This document shows, one piece after another, positions 6,953-15,254 of a stretch of 15,448 bases of DNA (positions are counted from its first letter, which is position 1; each line of letters starts with the position of its first letter). The notes under the pieces are model-generated. The model worked only from the letters and a program-made list of their open reading frames with translations, searched no databases and had not been told where the DNA came from. Source of the stretch: Patescibacteria group bacterium (GTDB taxonomy: Bacteria; Patescibacteriota; Gracilibacteria; UBA1369; PNNO01). A program made the translations under genes and the position numbers. The stretch covers positions 1 through 15,448 of the forward strand of contig JAJRYP010000041.1 of NCBI GenBank assembly GCA_024275695.1, in the 5' to 3' direction.

Positions 6953-7531
6953 ATGAAACACAGCGACCTTTCTCCCGAGGTCCAGCAGCAGATACTTGCA
7001 GATTTCAAAACAGACAAAGCTGTATTTGAAAAGATATACAATCATTATTACGAAATGATATTTAAGTATTTGCTCAAAAGGACAATGTCCGGTGAAGTCG
7101 CATACGACATCACTGCGGAAACGTTTATCAAAGCATTCGAAAGCCTTCACAAATTTAAGTGGACCGGCGTTTCGATAAAAGTATGGCTCTATCGGATTGC
7201 CATAAACGCGTTAAAGAATCATCGCAGAAATCCGAAAATCAAGCCGCTTACGGAAGAAATGCAGGGCTTAAAGCAACTTCAGACAAACGCAAAGGAAGAA
7301 CTGGAAGAACTTGATAAAACAATGTTCGGAGATGACGAACTTTCTAAATTAAGCGACGCAGTGGGAACTTTAAATCCTAAATACCAAAACATTGTTAGTC
7401 TTCATTATTTCGAAGGCTTTTCACATAAAGAAATTGGTGCGATTATTAAAAGATCCGAAAGTGCGGTCAAATCAATGATGCATAGAGCACTCATCAATTT
7501 AAGACAATTATTAGCTACTAACTCTATATAA
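6953..7531 (+). CDS. ECF-type RNA polymerase sigma factor (sigma-70 regions 2 and 4)
   Basis: A 192-residue sigma factor with only regions 2 and 4, as in extracytoplasmic-function sigma factors. Region 2 (about 25-90) contains the DITAETFIKAFESLHKF helix and the VWLYRIAINALKNHRR segment expected to bind core polymerase and the -10 element. Region 4 (about 139-187) has a helix-turn-helix, FSHKEIGAIIKRSESAVKSM, for -35 recognition. A charged linker (about 95-130) joins them. The frame is open back to 6761, but those 64 residues are not sigma-like and cover the repeat cluster and the TATAAT box, so ATG 6953 is chosen. The A2M-like membrane protein begins 2 nt after the stop, the arrangement typical of an ECF sigma factor and its membrane anti-sigma factor. 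It would direct polymerase to an unknown regulon, perhaps including its own operon. Confidence 0.93.
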   Translation: MKHSDLSPEVQQQILADFKTDKAVFEKIYNHYYEMIFKYLLKRTMSGEVAYDITAETFIKAFESLHKFKWTGVSIKVWLYRIAINALKNHRRNPKIKPLTEEMQGLKQLQTNAKEELEELDKTMFGDDELSKLSDAVGTLNPKYQNIVSLHYFEGFSHKEIGAIIKRSESAVKSMMHRALINLRQLLATNSI

Positions 7532-7533
7532 TT

Positions 7534-10500
7534 ATGACTAAAGATATACTAAATAACGACTTTAAAGACCGTAAGGTCGATAAAGCTCCGGTCAAAAAGA
7601 GCAAGGAGTATCTCTGGAAATATATCCGGAATAAAACCGGACTGGAAAAAACTCCCGCCAACTTTTTCGTCTCACTCTTTATGCCAAAAAAGATTGCATG
7701 GGCAAGCGTAGTCGCGGTACTCGTTATCGTGGCAATCGTATTTGGACCAAATCTGCAAAACCTTCTGGAAGGTGGATTTATATCGGGGGCGCCAACAGTA
7801 AGCGCACATTTTGAAATGACAGCAGACAATCGGGATTCGAGCGGAATCGAGCCGGACACATCATTTACATTAATAGCGTCGGAAGATCTGGACGCGGCAA
7901 CAATAGAATCAAATATTAAAGTAACTCCCGATGTCGATCTTAATGTAACCAAGACGGAAGAAGGTAAATATAAGGTGCAACCTGCAGAGGCTCTTGAGCC
8001 AAACACCGTATATAACTTTCTAATAATAAGTGAATCAGGCGAAGGACCAAAAGAATACAGTTGGGCGTATCAAGTAAAAGATATTTTTAAAGTCACGGGA
8101 AGCCTTCCGGCTGACAAAACAACAGGGATTCCGACAAACACGGGAATCGAATTCACATTCAGTCACCGGCAGCCGGATGTTGAACACATTTTTCAATACT
8201 TTGAAATTTCACCTGAAGTTCAGGGAACATTTGAACAACATCAAAGAACAGTAAGTTTTGTTCCACAGGAAGGACTTGATCCGGCTACGATTTACACGGT
8301 TACGTTAAAAGCCGGACTTCCCCTTCTTAAAAGCGACCGGGCTTTACTCGAAGATTACGTGATTCAGTTTGAAACCGCCCAAGGCCCCGCATCTACATCG
8401 TCAAAATATTTCAATTTTTCAAAAAATTACTACGAAATAAGCGGGGCTCAGCCGCTTGCAATGACTGTTCGTACAAATCTTGACGATTCTCCGACACTTG
8501 TTGAAGTCACTTCCGAAGAAGATGTCCAAGCGGCAACGCAAGCCCCGACAATTGATGTCGAAGTATACAAATTTGCAGACGCGAATCAATACATCAAGGC
8601 ATTGGAAGAACGAGAAAAAATTCCTTACTGGGCAAGTTTAACAAGAAGCAGATATGATTATAATATTTCCGAATTAGCAAAAGTAGCGACAGTTGAAGCG
8701 GAAATCGGCGAAGCGGACTGGAGACAATATATCTACATGCCTTCGGCGGAATTATCTGACGGATATTATTTATTTAAAGTCAACACCGAGGATGATACAG
8801 ACCAGGCGCTTGTTCAGATAACCGACCTCTCGGCATACGTTTCCGCGACAAACACCGACGCAATTGCATGGGTTCACGATCTTTCGACAGGAAAGCCCGC
8901 TGTAAAGGCGACGGTTGAAGTTGTCGGTAAAAATATTTCCGAAAAAACCGATAACAACGGTATTGCCAGATTCAACTTTCCAAAAAAAGACAACACGGAA
9001 AACACTGTGAAAATAAGTACATCCGACGGCAAAGAGCTGATTGTTCAAATTATGTCGCGCGAGACGCGACAAAGCTATTGGTATACGTTCGACACCGACA
9101 GGCCAATGTACCTTCCAAACGACGAAGTGCGTTTCTGGGGATTCGTTGATCCTAAAGACGGAAGCGAGATCAAGGACATGAACATGAAACTATATAAAGG
9201 ATGGGGAGGGTATCTTGGATTTGCTCCGGACGCGTTTGTTTCCGATCTTGATTTCGAAATGGAAACAGACGGAACCTTTTCCGGATCATATAAATTTGAA
9301 GAAATGCTTCCGGGCAGCTATGTAATTGCTATTTATGACGGAGAAAAAAATATTGGCAGCAAGGCGATTTCAGTTCGCGCATATACAAAACCAACATATG
9401 ATATTGAAGTAACTCCAAACAAAAGAGCGCTTTTCGCGGGAGAAGAAATCAAAATCGATATCGACTCGTATTTCTTTGATGGCACTCCCGTCCCTTATAT
9501 GGAACTTAATTACGGAGATTCGGACGGGAATTCTATTGTAACGGATGAAAACGGAAAGGCCGTTTACACTCAAAAGGCGGCGGCAAATTATGAAGTAGAT
9601 ACAAAATATTTCTCTTTCTATCCAATTAAAGGAGAATCATCCGATATTTCAGGATCCGTGAGTATCGCGGTATACAGATCTCGCATAGACGTAGACGCAA
9701 AAAAAGAAGTTAAAAACAACACCGCGTACATCGACATACAAACAAACTGGATAGATCTTACCAAAATTAACCGGCGCGAAGGATCATACTATTACAAAGA
9801 TCACATTGGAGACATTGCGGGCAACAGAAAAGTTAAAGGAATAATTACCGAGAAATGGTGGAATAAAATCGAAACAGGCAAGCACTACGACTTCATCAAT
9901 AAAAAAGTTGTTAAAGATTACGATTACAGGCAAGTAAGCAACGAATACGGGACGTTCGATGTTGTAACGGACGACAAAGGAGTGGCACACTACGAATTTG
10001 AAATGGATCCGGCAAAATATTACACGATTAAATTTGAAACATACGACGACGACGGTGGACTTGCCGAAGACAAGCTTTATATTTACGGATCGGAAAGTTC
10101 CAGAGGCAGAGAATATTATTCGATCAAAATTTTAAATAACGACGATGGCAAGTATTATTATGATATAGGTGATAGCGTAGAAACGGCATTCTCGCAAAGC
10201 GACACGCCGTTAAACATTGATAGCGAAGGACAATTCCTGTTCATGCAGCTTCAAAACGGCCTTCGAGAACATGTCGTAAAAGAATCGCCATACTATACGT
10301 TCAAATTTGAAAAGGAAGATGTCCCAAACGTATATCTTCAAGGAGTATGGTTTGACGGGAAAGCGTATTATACGACTTTCAGCACATCGGTTAGTTATAA
10401 TAAGAAGTTAAAAGGTCTGGATGTTGAATTGAAAAGCAACAAGGATTCATACGAACCGGGAGAAGAAGTAACTTTAAACGTTACCGTAAAAGATAAAGAT

Positions 10501-12915
10501 GGAAAACCCGTTGCTACAAAAGTTAATATGAATCTTGTTGATGAGGCGTACTACAAACTCATATACAACAGAATTCAGGATCCGATCGAACAGTTATATT
10601 CGCTTGAAAACGACGGAATTATCAAACGACATGTAACTCACACAAATCCTTTAAGCACCGCCAACCTGGAAACAGGAGCAGAGGCAGGCGGATGTTTCAC
10701 CGCCGGCACACAAATTTTAATGTCGGACGGGACAAGAAAGCCAATTGAAGAAGTCGTGAAAGGCGATTATGTTTTAACCAGAAAACACGCATTTTCCAAT
10801 GAACTTGTGGCCTCGGAGGTAACAAGTACAATTTCACATTACGTTAACGAATATCTTGTGATTAACGAAAATCTCGAAGTTACAGGCGAACATGTACTTT
10901 TTGTTAACAACATGTGGGATCTTGCCGGAAACGTACGAATTGGCGACTATTTAACAACAAAAGAAGGTAACAATGTAAAAATCACATCTATCAGAAAAGT
11001 TAATAAGCCGGCCTGGGTATATAACTTTGAAGTTAAAAATCAGCACACATATATCGCCAACGATTTCTATGTTCATAACGATAAAGGCGGAGACGGCGTA
11101 CGAAACGACTTTGAAGATACAGCCCTGTTTGAAACAATCACGACAGGATCAAACGGAAAAGGAAGCGTGACATTCCGGGTTCCGGACAATATCACTTCCT
11201 GGAGAGTTGTTGCAAAAGCTGTTGATACAAAAGATTTAAGGGCCGGCGTTGGAATAGGATCGGTTAAGGTCACCATGCCGATGTTCGCCGATCTCGTGAT
11301 GAACAAAGAATACTCAATTAAAGACAAACCAATACTTAAATTTAGAGCATTCGGGAATGCGCTTGACAAAGAAGATGAAGTTGAATTTAACATCACGGCG
11401 ACTTCGCTTGGAGTGGAAAAATCAGACACAATTAACGGAAAAGCGTTTACAGGATCGTATTACGAGCTTCCCGAATTAAAACTTGGCACCCACGATATTC
11501 AGATCGATGCAAAATCAGGATCTAACAAAGACGCAATTTCACGAAAAATGGAAGTTAAAGGTTCCCGCCTAAAACACGATATTGTTGATTTAATACCTTC
11601 CGTGGACGAATCAACCGAGTTCAAACTTCCCGAAGAAGGATTTGCCGAAATTTACTTTATGGATACAGGATTAACAAGACATTATCGGAATTTGTTGTGG
11701 CTTTATTTCACCGACGGTGAACGAATCGATCAAAGACTTTCGGAAGTAATATCACGCGAACTTCTTGAAGAACATTTCGAAATCAAGTACGCCGAGAGAC
11801 GTAACTTTGAAGTTACCAACTATCAACAAGCCGACGGAGGGTTAAGTCTTATCCCGTATTCTTCGTCTGATTTACGACTATCGGCATTAATCGCGACAGT
11901 CGATCCGAATCTCGAGAGATACAACACAAGAGAGCTAAAGAATTATTTCTATTCTTTCTATAACAATCCGGATGCGAACTTTGAAGAAGTAATTCTCGGA
12001 ATGCTTGGCCTGGCCAACATGAATGAGCCGGTTTTAACCGGTCTTCAAACAATTAAGGACGACGGGAGCCTGACACTTACGGAAAAATTATATATCGCCC
12101 TTGCGTTTGAAAGCCTTGGAGATCACGGAGAGGCACGCAAAATCTATAATAATGTTTCCGGAAAGCTTTTAAGCGGCAATACCTACGAAACAGCGCTCGG
12201 GGCAATCCTTGCGGCAGGCCTCGGAGAGAAAGATGACGCAATTAAGCTATACGATTATGTTGAAAGACGCGGCATAAAAGACGATATACTCAATCTGTAT
12301 GAAATTGGATATATAAAGAACGCAATAAAGTACGCAAATCCCGATGAAGTAAGCTTCACGGTTCGTCCCGGAAATTCGGAAGAAAAAATCACACTTACAC
12401 CTTGCAGTACTCATAAAGTGCTTGCAAGCAAGATGAAAGGAATAAGTGTAACCGATGTTAAAGGAGATCTTGGAGCAGTTGTTTACTACGAAGAATCAAT
12501 TGACCCTAAAGACTTTAAAACGGACGACAGCGTAGGCATCACAAGAACTTACACTAATTTAAGTCGAGACGATTCTACATACAAAGAAGGTGATATTGTG
12601 AAAATAACACTTGCTCTGCAAGGTGAAAAAGATACCTCCTACCTAATTACGGATATCATGCCAAGCGGTTTGAAATTGCTGACAAGTCCAAGAGTATTTG
12701 GCAGCTATTACGGAAACGCGAGTCCATACAATATTCATAATCAGGAAGTGTATTTCTACTGGTTTAACGGCGAAAACAGCAAGCCTTACAGAACTTACTA
12801 TGCAACGGTAATACACCCGGGAATTTACTATGCGGATCCGGCAAAAATCCAAAGCTTTTTGTTCCCCGAGGTTGCAAATATAACGTCGGACGATAAAATA
12901 ACGATTGAAAAATAA
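7534..12915 (+). CDS. Giant membrane-anchored alpha-2-macroglobulin-like protein with a Hint domain in the bait region
   Basis: A 1793-residue protein with one membrane helix (54-70) after a 53-residue basic, probably cytoplasmic, tail; the rest is outside. Two bacterial Ig-like (Big_5-type) domains lie at about 85-185 and 185-283. Macroglobulin domains follow: MG2 with FDTDRPMYLPNDEVRFWG (519-536), the next with MLPGSYVIAIYDGEK, and the bait-region domain (about 960-1050; KDSYEPGEEV, NLVDEAYYKL). A Hint domain occupies 1054-1182, then comes the MG7/A2M domain (about 1187-1285; VRNDFEDTALFE, VPDNITSWRVVAKAV), a helical TED-like domain (about 1380-1600) and a C-terminal MG10-like domain (GVITRTY-like start, DIMPSGLKLL). 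Ordinary family members trap proteases after bait cleavage, often through a CxEQ thioester; here the matching stretch reads FTDGERIDQ, without Cys. The only two cysteines are Cys1054 and Cys1624. The ATG lies 2 nt after the sigma stop, suggesting coupled translation and possibly an anti-sigma role for the tail. Confidence 0.92.
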   Translation: MTKDILNNDFKDRKVDKAPVKKSKEYLWKYIRNKTGLEKTPANFFVSLFMPKKIAWASVVAVLVIVAIVFGPNLQNLLEGGFISGAPTVSAHFEMTADNRDSSGIEPDTSFTLIASEDLDAATIESNIKVTPDVDLNVTKTEEGKYKVQPAEALEPNTVYNFLIISESGEGPKEYSWAYQVKDIFKVTGSLPADKTTGIPTNTGIEFTFSHRQPDVEHIFQYFEISPEVQGTFEQHQRTVSFVPQEGLDPATIYTVTLKAGLPLLKSDRALLEDYVIQFETAQGPASTSSKYFNFSKNYYEISGAQPLAMTVRTNLDDSPTLVEVTSEEDVQAATQAPTIDVEVYKFADANQYIKALEEREKIPYWASLTRSRYDYNISELAKVATVEAEIGEADWRQYIYMPSAELSDGYYLFKVNTEDDTDQALVQITDLSAYVSATNTDAIAWVHDLSTGKPAVKATVEVVGKNISEKTDNNGIARFNFPKKDNTENTVKISTSDGKELIVQIMSRETRQSYWYTFDTDRPMYLPNDEVRFWGFVDPKDGSEIKDMNMKLYKGWGGYLGFAPDAFVSDLDFEMETDGTFSGSYKFEEMLPGSYVIAIYDGEKNIGSKAISVRAYTKPTYDIEVTPNKRALFAGEEIKIDIDSYFFDGTPVPYMELNYGDSDGNSIVTDENGKAVYTQKAAANYEVDTKYFSFYPIKGESSDISGSVSIAVYRSRIDVDAKKEVKNNTAYIDIQTNWIDLTKINRREGSYYYKDHIGDIAGNRKVKGIITEKWWNKIETGKHYDFINKKVVKDYDYRQVSNEYGTFDVVTDDKGVAHYEFEMDPAKYYTIKFETYDDDGGLAEDKLYIYGSESSRGREYYSIKILNNDDGKYYYDIGDSVETAFSQSDTPLNIDSEGQFLFMQLQNGLREHVVKESPYYTFKFEKEDVPNVYLQGVWFDGKAYYTTFSTSVSYNKKLKGLDVELKSNKDSYEPGEEVTLNVTVKDKDGKPVATKVNMNLVDEAYYKLIYNRIQDPIEQLYSLENDGIIKRHVTHTNPLSTANLETGAEAGGCFTAGTQILMSDGTRKPIEEVVKGDYVLTRKHAFSNELVASEVTSTISHYVNEYLVINENLEVTGEHVLFVNNMWDLAGNVRIGDYLTTKEGNNVKITSIRKVNKPAWVYNFEVKNQHTYIANDFYVHNDKGGDGVRNDFEDTALFETITTGSNGKGSVTFRVPDNITSWRVVAKAVDTKDLRAGVGIGSVKVTMPMFADLVMNKEYSIKDKPILKFRAFGNALDKEDEVEFNITATSLGVEKSDTINGKAFTGSYYELPELKLGTHDIQIDAKSGSNKDAISRKMEVKGSRLKHDIVDLIPSVDESTEFKLPEEGFAEIYFMDTGLTRHYRNLLWLYFTDGERIDQRLSEVISRELLEEHFEIKYAERRNFEVTNYQQADGGLSLIPYSSSDLRLSALIATVDPNLERYNTRELKNYFYSFYNNPDANFEEVILGMLGLANMNEPVLTGLQTIKDDGSLTLTEKLYIALAFESLGDHGEARKIYNNVSGKLLSGNTYETALGAILAAGLGEKDDAIKLYDYVERRGIKDDILNLYEIGYIKNAIKYANPDEVSFTVRPGNSEEKITLTPCSTHKVLASKMKGISVTDVKGDLGAVVYYEESIDPKDFKTDDSVGITRTYTNLSRDDSTYKEGDIVKITLALQGEKDTSYLITDIMPSGLKLLTSPRVFGSYYGNASPYNIHNQEVYFYWFNGENSKPYRTYYATVIHPGIYYADPAKIQSFLFPEVANITSDDKITIEK
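10693..11079 (+). other. Hint (intein-like, BIL-type) self-processing domain within the A2M-like protein
   Basis: Residues 1054-1182 (129 aa) form a complete Hint fold without a homing endonuclease. Block A is CFTAGTQILMSDG with Cys1 (Cys1054). Block B is LEVTGEHVLFVN with the TxxH motif. The C-terminal blocks read VYNFEVKNQHTYIANDF and then YVHN, giving the penultimate His1181 and terminal Asn1182. The next residue is Asp1183, not the Cys/Ser/Thr needed for standard splicing. This, with the CFTAGT start, resembles bacterial intein-like (A-type BIL) or polymorphic-toxin HINT domains, which mainly cleave at their ends and splice less readily. Removal would join GAEAGG to DKGGDG, restoring a Gly-rich link of the kind found between the bait and MG7 domains. 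Motifs are seen; activity is inferred. Confidence 0.9.
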
Positions 12916-12962
12916 TTATCGCGAAAGAAACCGCAACTTTATCAAATTTAACCCTCAAAATA

Positions 12963-13943
12963 ATGAAAAAGCTCGTAGTAGCGGGAATGATCGGCATTCT
13001 TGCAATAACGGGATTCAGCGGATGCGGACAGAAAAAAGCCGCGGAAGAAATTCAAACGGAAGATACGACGGTTGAACAAACCGTGCGAGAACCTGTTCAA
13101 GAACCATATGTATACAGAAGTATGGATTACGGATTCGAACTAACTTTCCCAATTAGCTGGGGACAAATTTCCATCAACAATGAAGCCGCCGACAATATCG
13201 TCATCGCTTCGGAAGATGGAAAAAAGGAATTAAAGCTATCTGTGACACCCGGTGATGATGCCGCGTCCGAAACAGACGAGCCACTAACAATGATTGGGGA
13301 AACAACCAAATACACTGTTTATCGTAAAGGAAACTTTGATGAAAAATTTGAAGAAGAACTTAAAAAGATTTCAGAAACCTTTCGCGCTATCGATGAAGAC
13401 GGCAATGCTGTCGGCGAAGAATTAAGACGGTACACAAACGATGAAATCGGGTTTAAATTCGAGTATCCGACAAAATACGACATCAAGATATACGATGAAG
13501 AAGAAGGGATCTTCCGAATCCACATGGGAAAATATGATGAACAAAAGGATTCTTTTATTCCAGGTATTTTGTTTACTATTGAACGCGCAGATTACTTCGC
13601 TCTGCTTCTTGAGAAAGAACAAGCCGGATTTACTTTAAGAAACGCTTGTGATGAAGCCGATCTTGTTGAATATGTAAAAGACTGCACAGAGATGAAAGAA
13701 GGAATAACGTCATATCTTGAAGTTACAAAAATGGGTGATGTCGGATTTCAAAAAACATACTTTATTAAAACTCCAAGCGAAGAATGGCCTTCGGCCGCGT
13801 TTGCACTGAATCTGTTCACGGAAGAGGATTACGAGATGTATGAAGACCCGGGAAAGGCAATGCTCAACGCTCCGCTTTCGGATTCACAAAAAAAACGTAT
13901 TGAAACAATGGACGCGATAGTTGAAAGTCTGACATTTAATTAA
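12963..13943 (+). CDS. Predicted lipoprotein with two PsbP-like/DUF1795-like domains
   Basis: A 326-residue exported protein. The N-terminus MKKLVVAGMIGILAITGFSGCG is a lipoprotein signal peptide with FSGC as lipobox (Phe at -3 is slightly unusual) and Cys21 as the lipidated residue. A Glu/Thr-rich linker (about 22-48) follows. Two related domains then begin with similar motifs: YRSMDYGFELTFPISW (about 51-66) and YTNDEIGFKFEYPTKYD (about 157-173). The Y-x(4)-GF-x-(F/L)-x-(F/Y)P pattern is that of PsbP-like/DUF1795 beta domains, usually found in lipoproteins of unknown ligand. The gene starts 47 nt after the A2M-like gene with no clear promoter or terminator between, so it probably belongs to the same transcript and could be an envelope partner. 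The enzyme activity, if any, is unknown; I see no catalytic motif. The EamA gene ends only 9 bp away on the other strand. Confidence 0.85.
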   Translation: MKKLVVAGMIGILAITGFSGCGQKKAAEEIQTEDTTVEQTVREPVQEPYVYRSMDYGFELTFPISWGQISINNEAADNIVIASEDGKKELKLSVTPGDDAASETDEPLTMIGETTKYTVYRKGNFDEKFEEELKKISETFRAIDEDGNAVGEELRRYTNDEIGFKFEYPTKYDIKIYDEEEGIFRIHMGKYDEQKDSFIPGILFTIERADYFALLLEKEQAGFTLRNACDEADLVEYVKDCTEMKEGITSYLEVTKMGDVGFQKTYFIKTPSEEWPSAAFALNLFTEEDYEMYEDPGKAMLNAPLSDSQKKRIETMDAIVESLTFN

Positions 13944-13952
13944 AACAATTTG

Positions 13953-14903
13953 TTAATCCACGGCAATTTCTTTTAACTCCTTGGCCTTTCTCTTTTTAAA
14001 AACAATAAACGCCACACCCGACATAATAAAAATAAGTCCGATCACCTGATACAAATTTGGAAACTGTTGTAAAAAAATCATCAAAAAAAGTAAGGCAAAC
14101 GCAGGCTCCGACATAACAAGCGCGATCGCCTTTGTTATATCAATTCGCTTAAATGCTTCATAAGTGACAATTTTTGAAAGGAACATAATCAAAAATCCGT
14201 TAGCCAGAACAAAAAGAACGGGAATTAGTAAAGAATCGCCGGTGAATCCAGCATGCTTTTCGAACAAAAGACTCAGCATAACAAGGAAAGTTCCGCCGAT
14301 CAGCGAACGAACAAAAAGAATTACAGTGGATGGGACTATTTCAAGCGCCTTTTTTGCGCATTTATTTCCAAAAGGATAGAACAAAGTTCCTGAAATAATC
14401 ATAAAATCACCCCAATTAAGTGAAAACGAGCCGTTATATAAAATTATTGTGGCTCCTCCAAGAATGGCAAAACCGCCAATAAGTTTTTTAGTGGTAATTT
14501 TTTCGTTGAAAAAAAGTCCGAAGATAATAAAAGTAAATAAAACCTCGGTCTGAAGCAAAAGCGCCGTGTTAACGCCCGATGTCATACTCGTTCCTACAAA
14601 AATAAGAATGGAAGGGATAATTACAATGAATACCGTCACTCCCAAAATATAAGGAAGTGCTTTTTTGTTAAAAATTTTGCGGAGATTCCCCGAATAAAGA
14701 AGATAGATGAAAAATAAAACGGATGAAAGCAAAATACTTGTTCCGGCAAATAAAACAGGGGAAATATAATTAACGCCCGTATTTGCAAGCAGAGGAAAAA
14801 ATCCATGCAACGCGGCTGACGCCATCATGAAAATTTCCCCGACAGTTTCTTTGCTTTTAATACGCATGAGTTGGATTAAATTCACATTATCATAATAGCC
14901 CAT
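13953..14903 (-). CDS. EamA/DMT-family inner-membrane transporter
   Basis: A 316-residue very hydrophobic protein with about ten membrane helices in two EamA halves, as in the drug/metabolite transporter superfamily. The first half runs from GEIFMMASAALHGFF to GGFAILGGATIILYNG (about 22-157), ending in the NEKITTKKLIGGFAILGG motif typical of these repeats. The second half starts at NWGDFMIISGTLFYPFGNK (about 163) and ends at VIGLIFIMSGVAFIVFKKRK with a basic cytoplasmic tail. The substrate cannot be told; members export amino acids, nucleotides or small metabolites. Two starts are possible: ATG 14903, or ATG 14867 (residue 13, MRIKSKETVGE), which fits the family better and would place GATAAT (14891-14886) about 20 nt upstream. 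It converges with the lipoprotein gene and diverges from the small membrane-protein gene. Confidence 0.9.
   Translation of the reverse strand: MGYYDNVNLIQLMRIKSKETVGEIFMMASAALHGFFPLLANTGVNYISPVLFAGTSILLSSVLFFIYLLYSGNLRKIFNKKALPYILGVTVFIVIIPSILIFVGTSMTSGVNTALLLQTEVLFTFIIFGLFFNEKITTKKLIGGFAILGGATIILYNGSFSLNWGDFMIISGTLFYPFGNKCAKKALEIVPSTVILFVRSLIGGTFLVMLSLLFEKHAGFTGDSLLIPVLFVLANGFLIMFLSKIVTYEAFKRIDITKAIALVMSEPAFALLFLMIFLQQFPNLYQVIGLIFIMSGVAFIVFKKRKAKELKEIAVD
14886..14897 (-). promoter_or_regulatory. Symmetric AT-rich -10 candidate for the EamA gene
   Basis: ATTAT-C-ATAAT at 14886-14896 is a perfect 11-nt dyad containing GATAAT on the minus strand (14891-14886). If it is the -10, transcription begins about 12 nt before ATG 14867, which would exclude the longer 14903 start. 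No clear -35 is present. Confidence 0.3.
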
Positions 14904-14957
14904 AAATAATTTGAAAGGAATGCCGCATTACTCCCGAAAGCAGATAAGGTGCATTTA

Positions 14958-14966
14958 TGTTATAAT
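14958..14966 (+). promoter_or_regulatory. Extended -10 promoter of the small membrane-protein gene
   Basis: TG-T-TATAAT (14958-14966) is a perfect extended -10; no -35 is needed for such promoters. The transcript would start near 14973, about 22 nt before ATG 14995. The leader contains CCTCC (14984-14988), the complement of a Shine-Dalgarno core and not a ribosome binding site. Confidence 0.55.
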
Positions 14967-14994
14967 CCGGACAGCTACCCTTAACCTCCTCTCT

Positions 14995-15240
14995 ATGAAA
15001 GATCTAAATCCAAACGCAGTCGGATTAAGTGCCGCGATACTTGCGGGCCTCTGCATGCTCATCATCGGTGTTCTCGCTATGTTCGGCGTTTATATGGAAG
15101 GATTTGAAGCGATGAAAGCGTATCACATATTCTTTGACGCAACAGTAGTTGGCGTATTATTAGGTATTGTCGAAGGATTTATCTTCACCTACGTTGCAGG
15201 ATACCTTTTTGCGTTACTGTATAACAAAATCGCCAAATAA
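14995..15240 (+). CDS. Small two-helix membrane protein (DUF5676/'bacteriophage holin'-like)
   Basis: An 81-residue protein with two predicted membrane helices, about 9-31 (GLSAAILAGLCMLIIGVLAMFG) and 50-75 (TVVGVLLGIVEGFIFTYVAG), and a short C-terminal LFALLYNKIAK tail. The Gly-spaced second helix and the closing LFAxLYNK resemble small bacterial proteins often labelled DUF5676 or 'holin'; that label says little about function, and no lysis genes are nearby. The frame is open back to 14911, but the extra 28 residues would cover the TATAAT box, so ATG 14995 is chosen. It has its own promoter, diverges from the EamA gene, and ends with TAA followed by a repeat-containing gap without a clear terminator. 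Confidence 0.8.
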   Translation: MKDLNPNAVGLSAAILAGLCMLIIGVLAMFGVYMEGFEAMKAYHIFFDATVVGVLLGIVEGFIFTYVAGYLFALLYNKIAK

Positions 15241-15254
15241 ATTTGGTATTGTCA

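Noticed and set aside
10693..11079. Full intein with homing endonuclease
   Set aside because: Only about 129 residues between Cys1 and the terminal Asn, with no LAGLIDADG or HNH motif and no room for an endonuclease domain.
7534..12915. Alternative genetic code with UGA as glycine
   Set aside because: No in-frame UGA in the long frame, which would be common under that code; UGA ends the PBP gene, though reading it through would add only two residues there.
14911..14994. 28-residue N-terminal extension of the small membrane protein
   Set aside because: It would run through the extended -10 promoter; the family-like part starts at ATG 14995.
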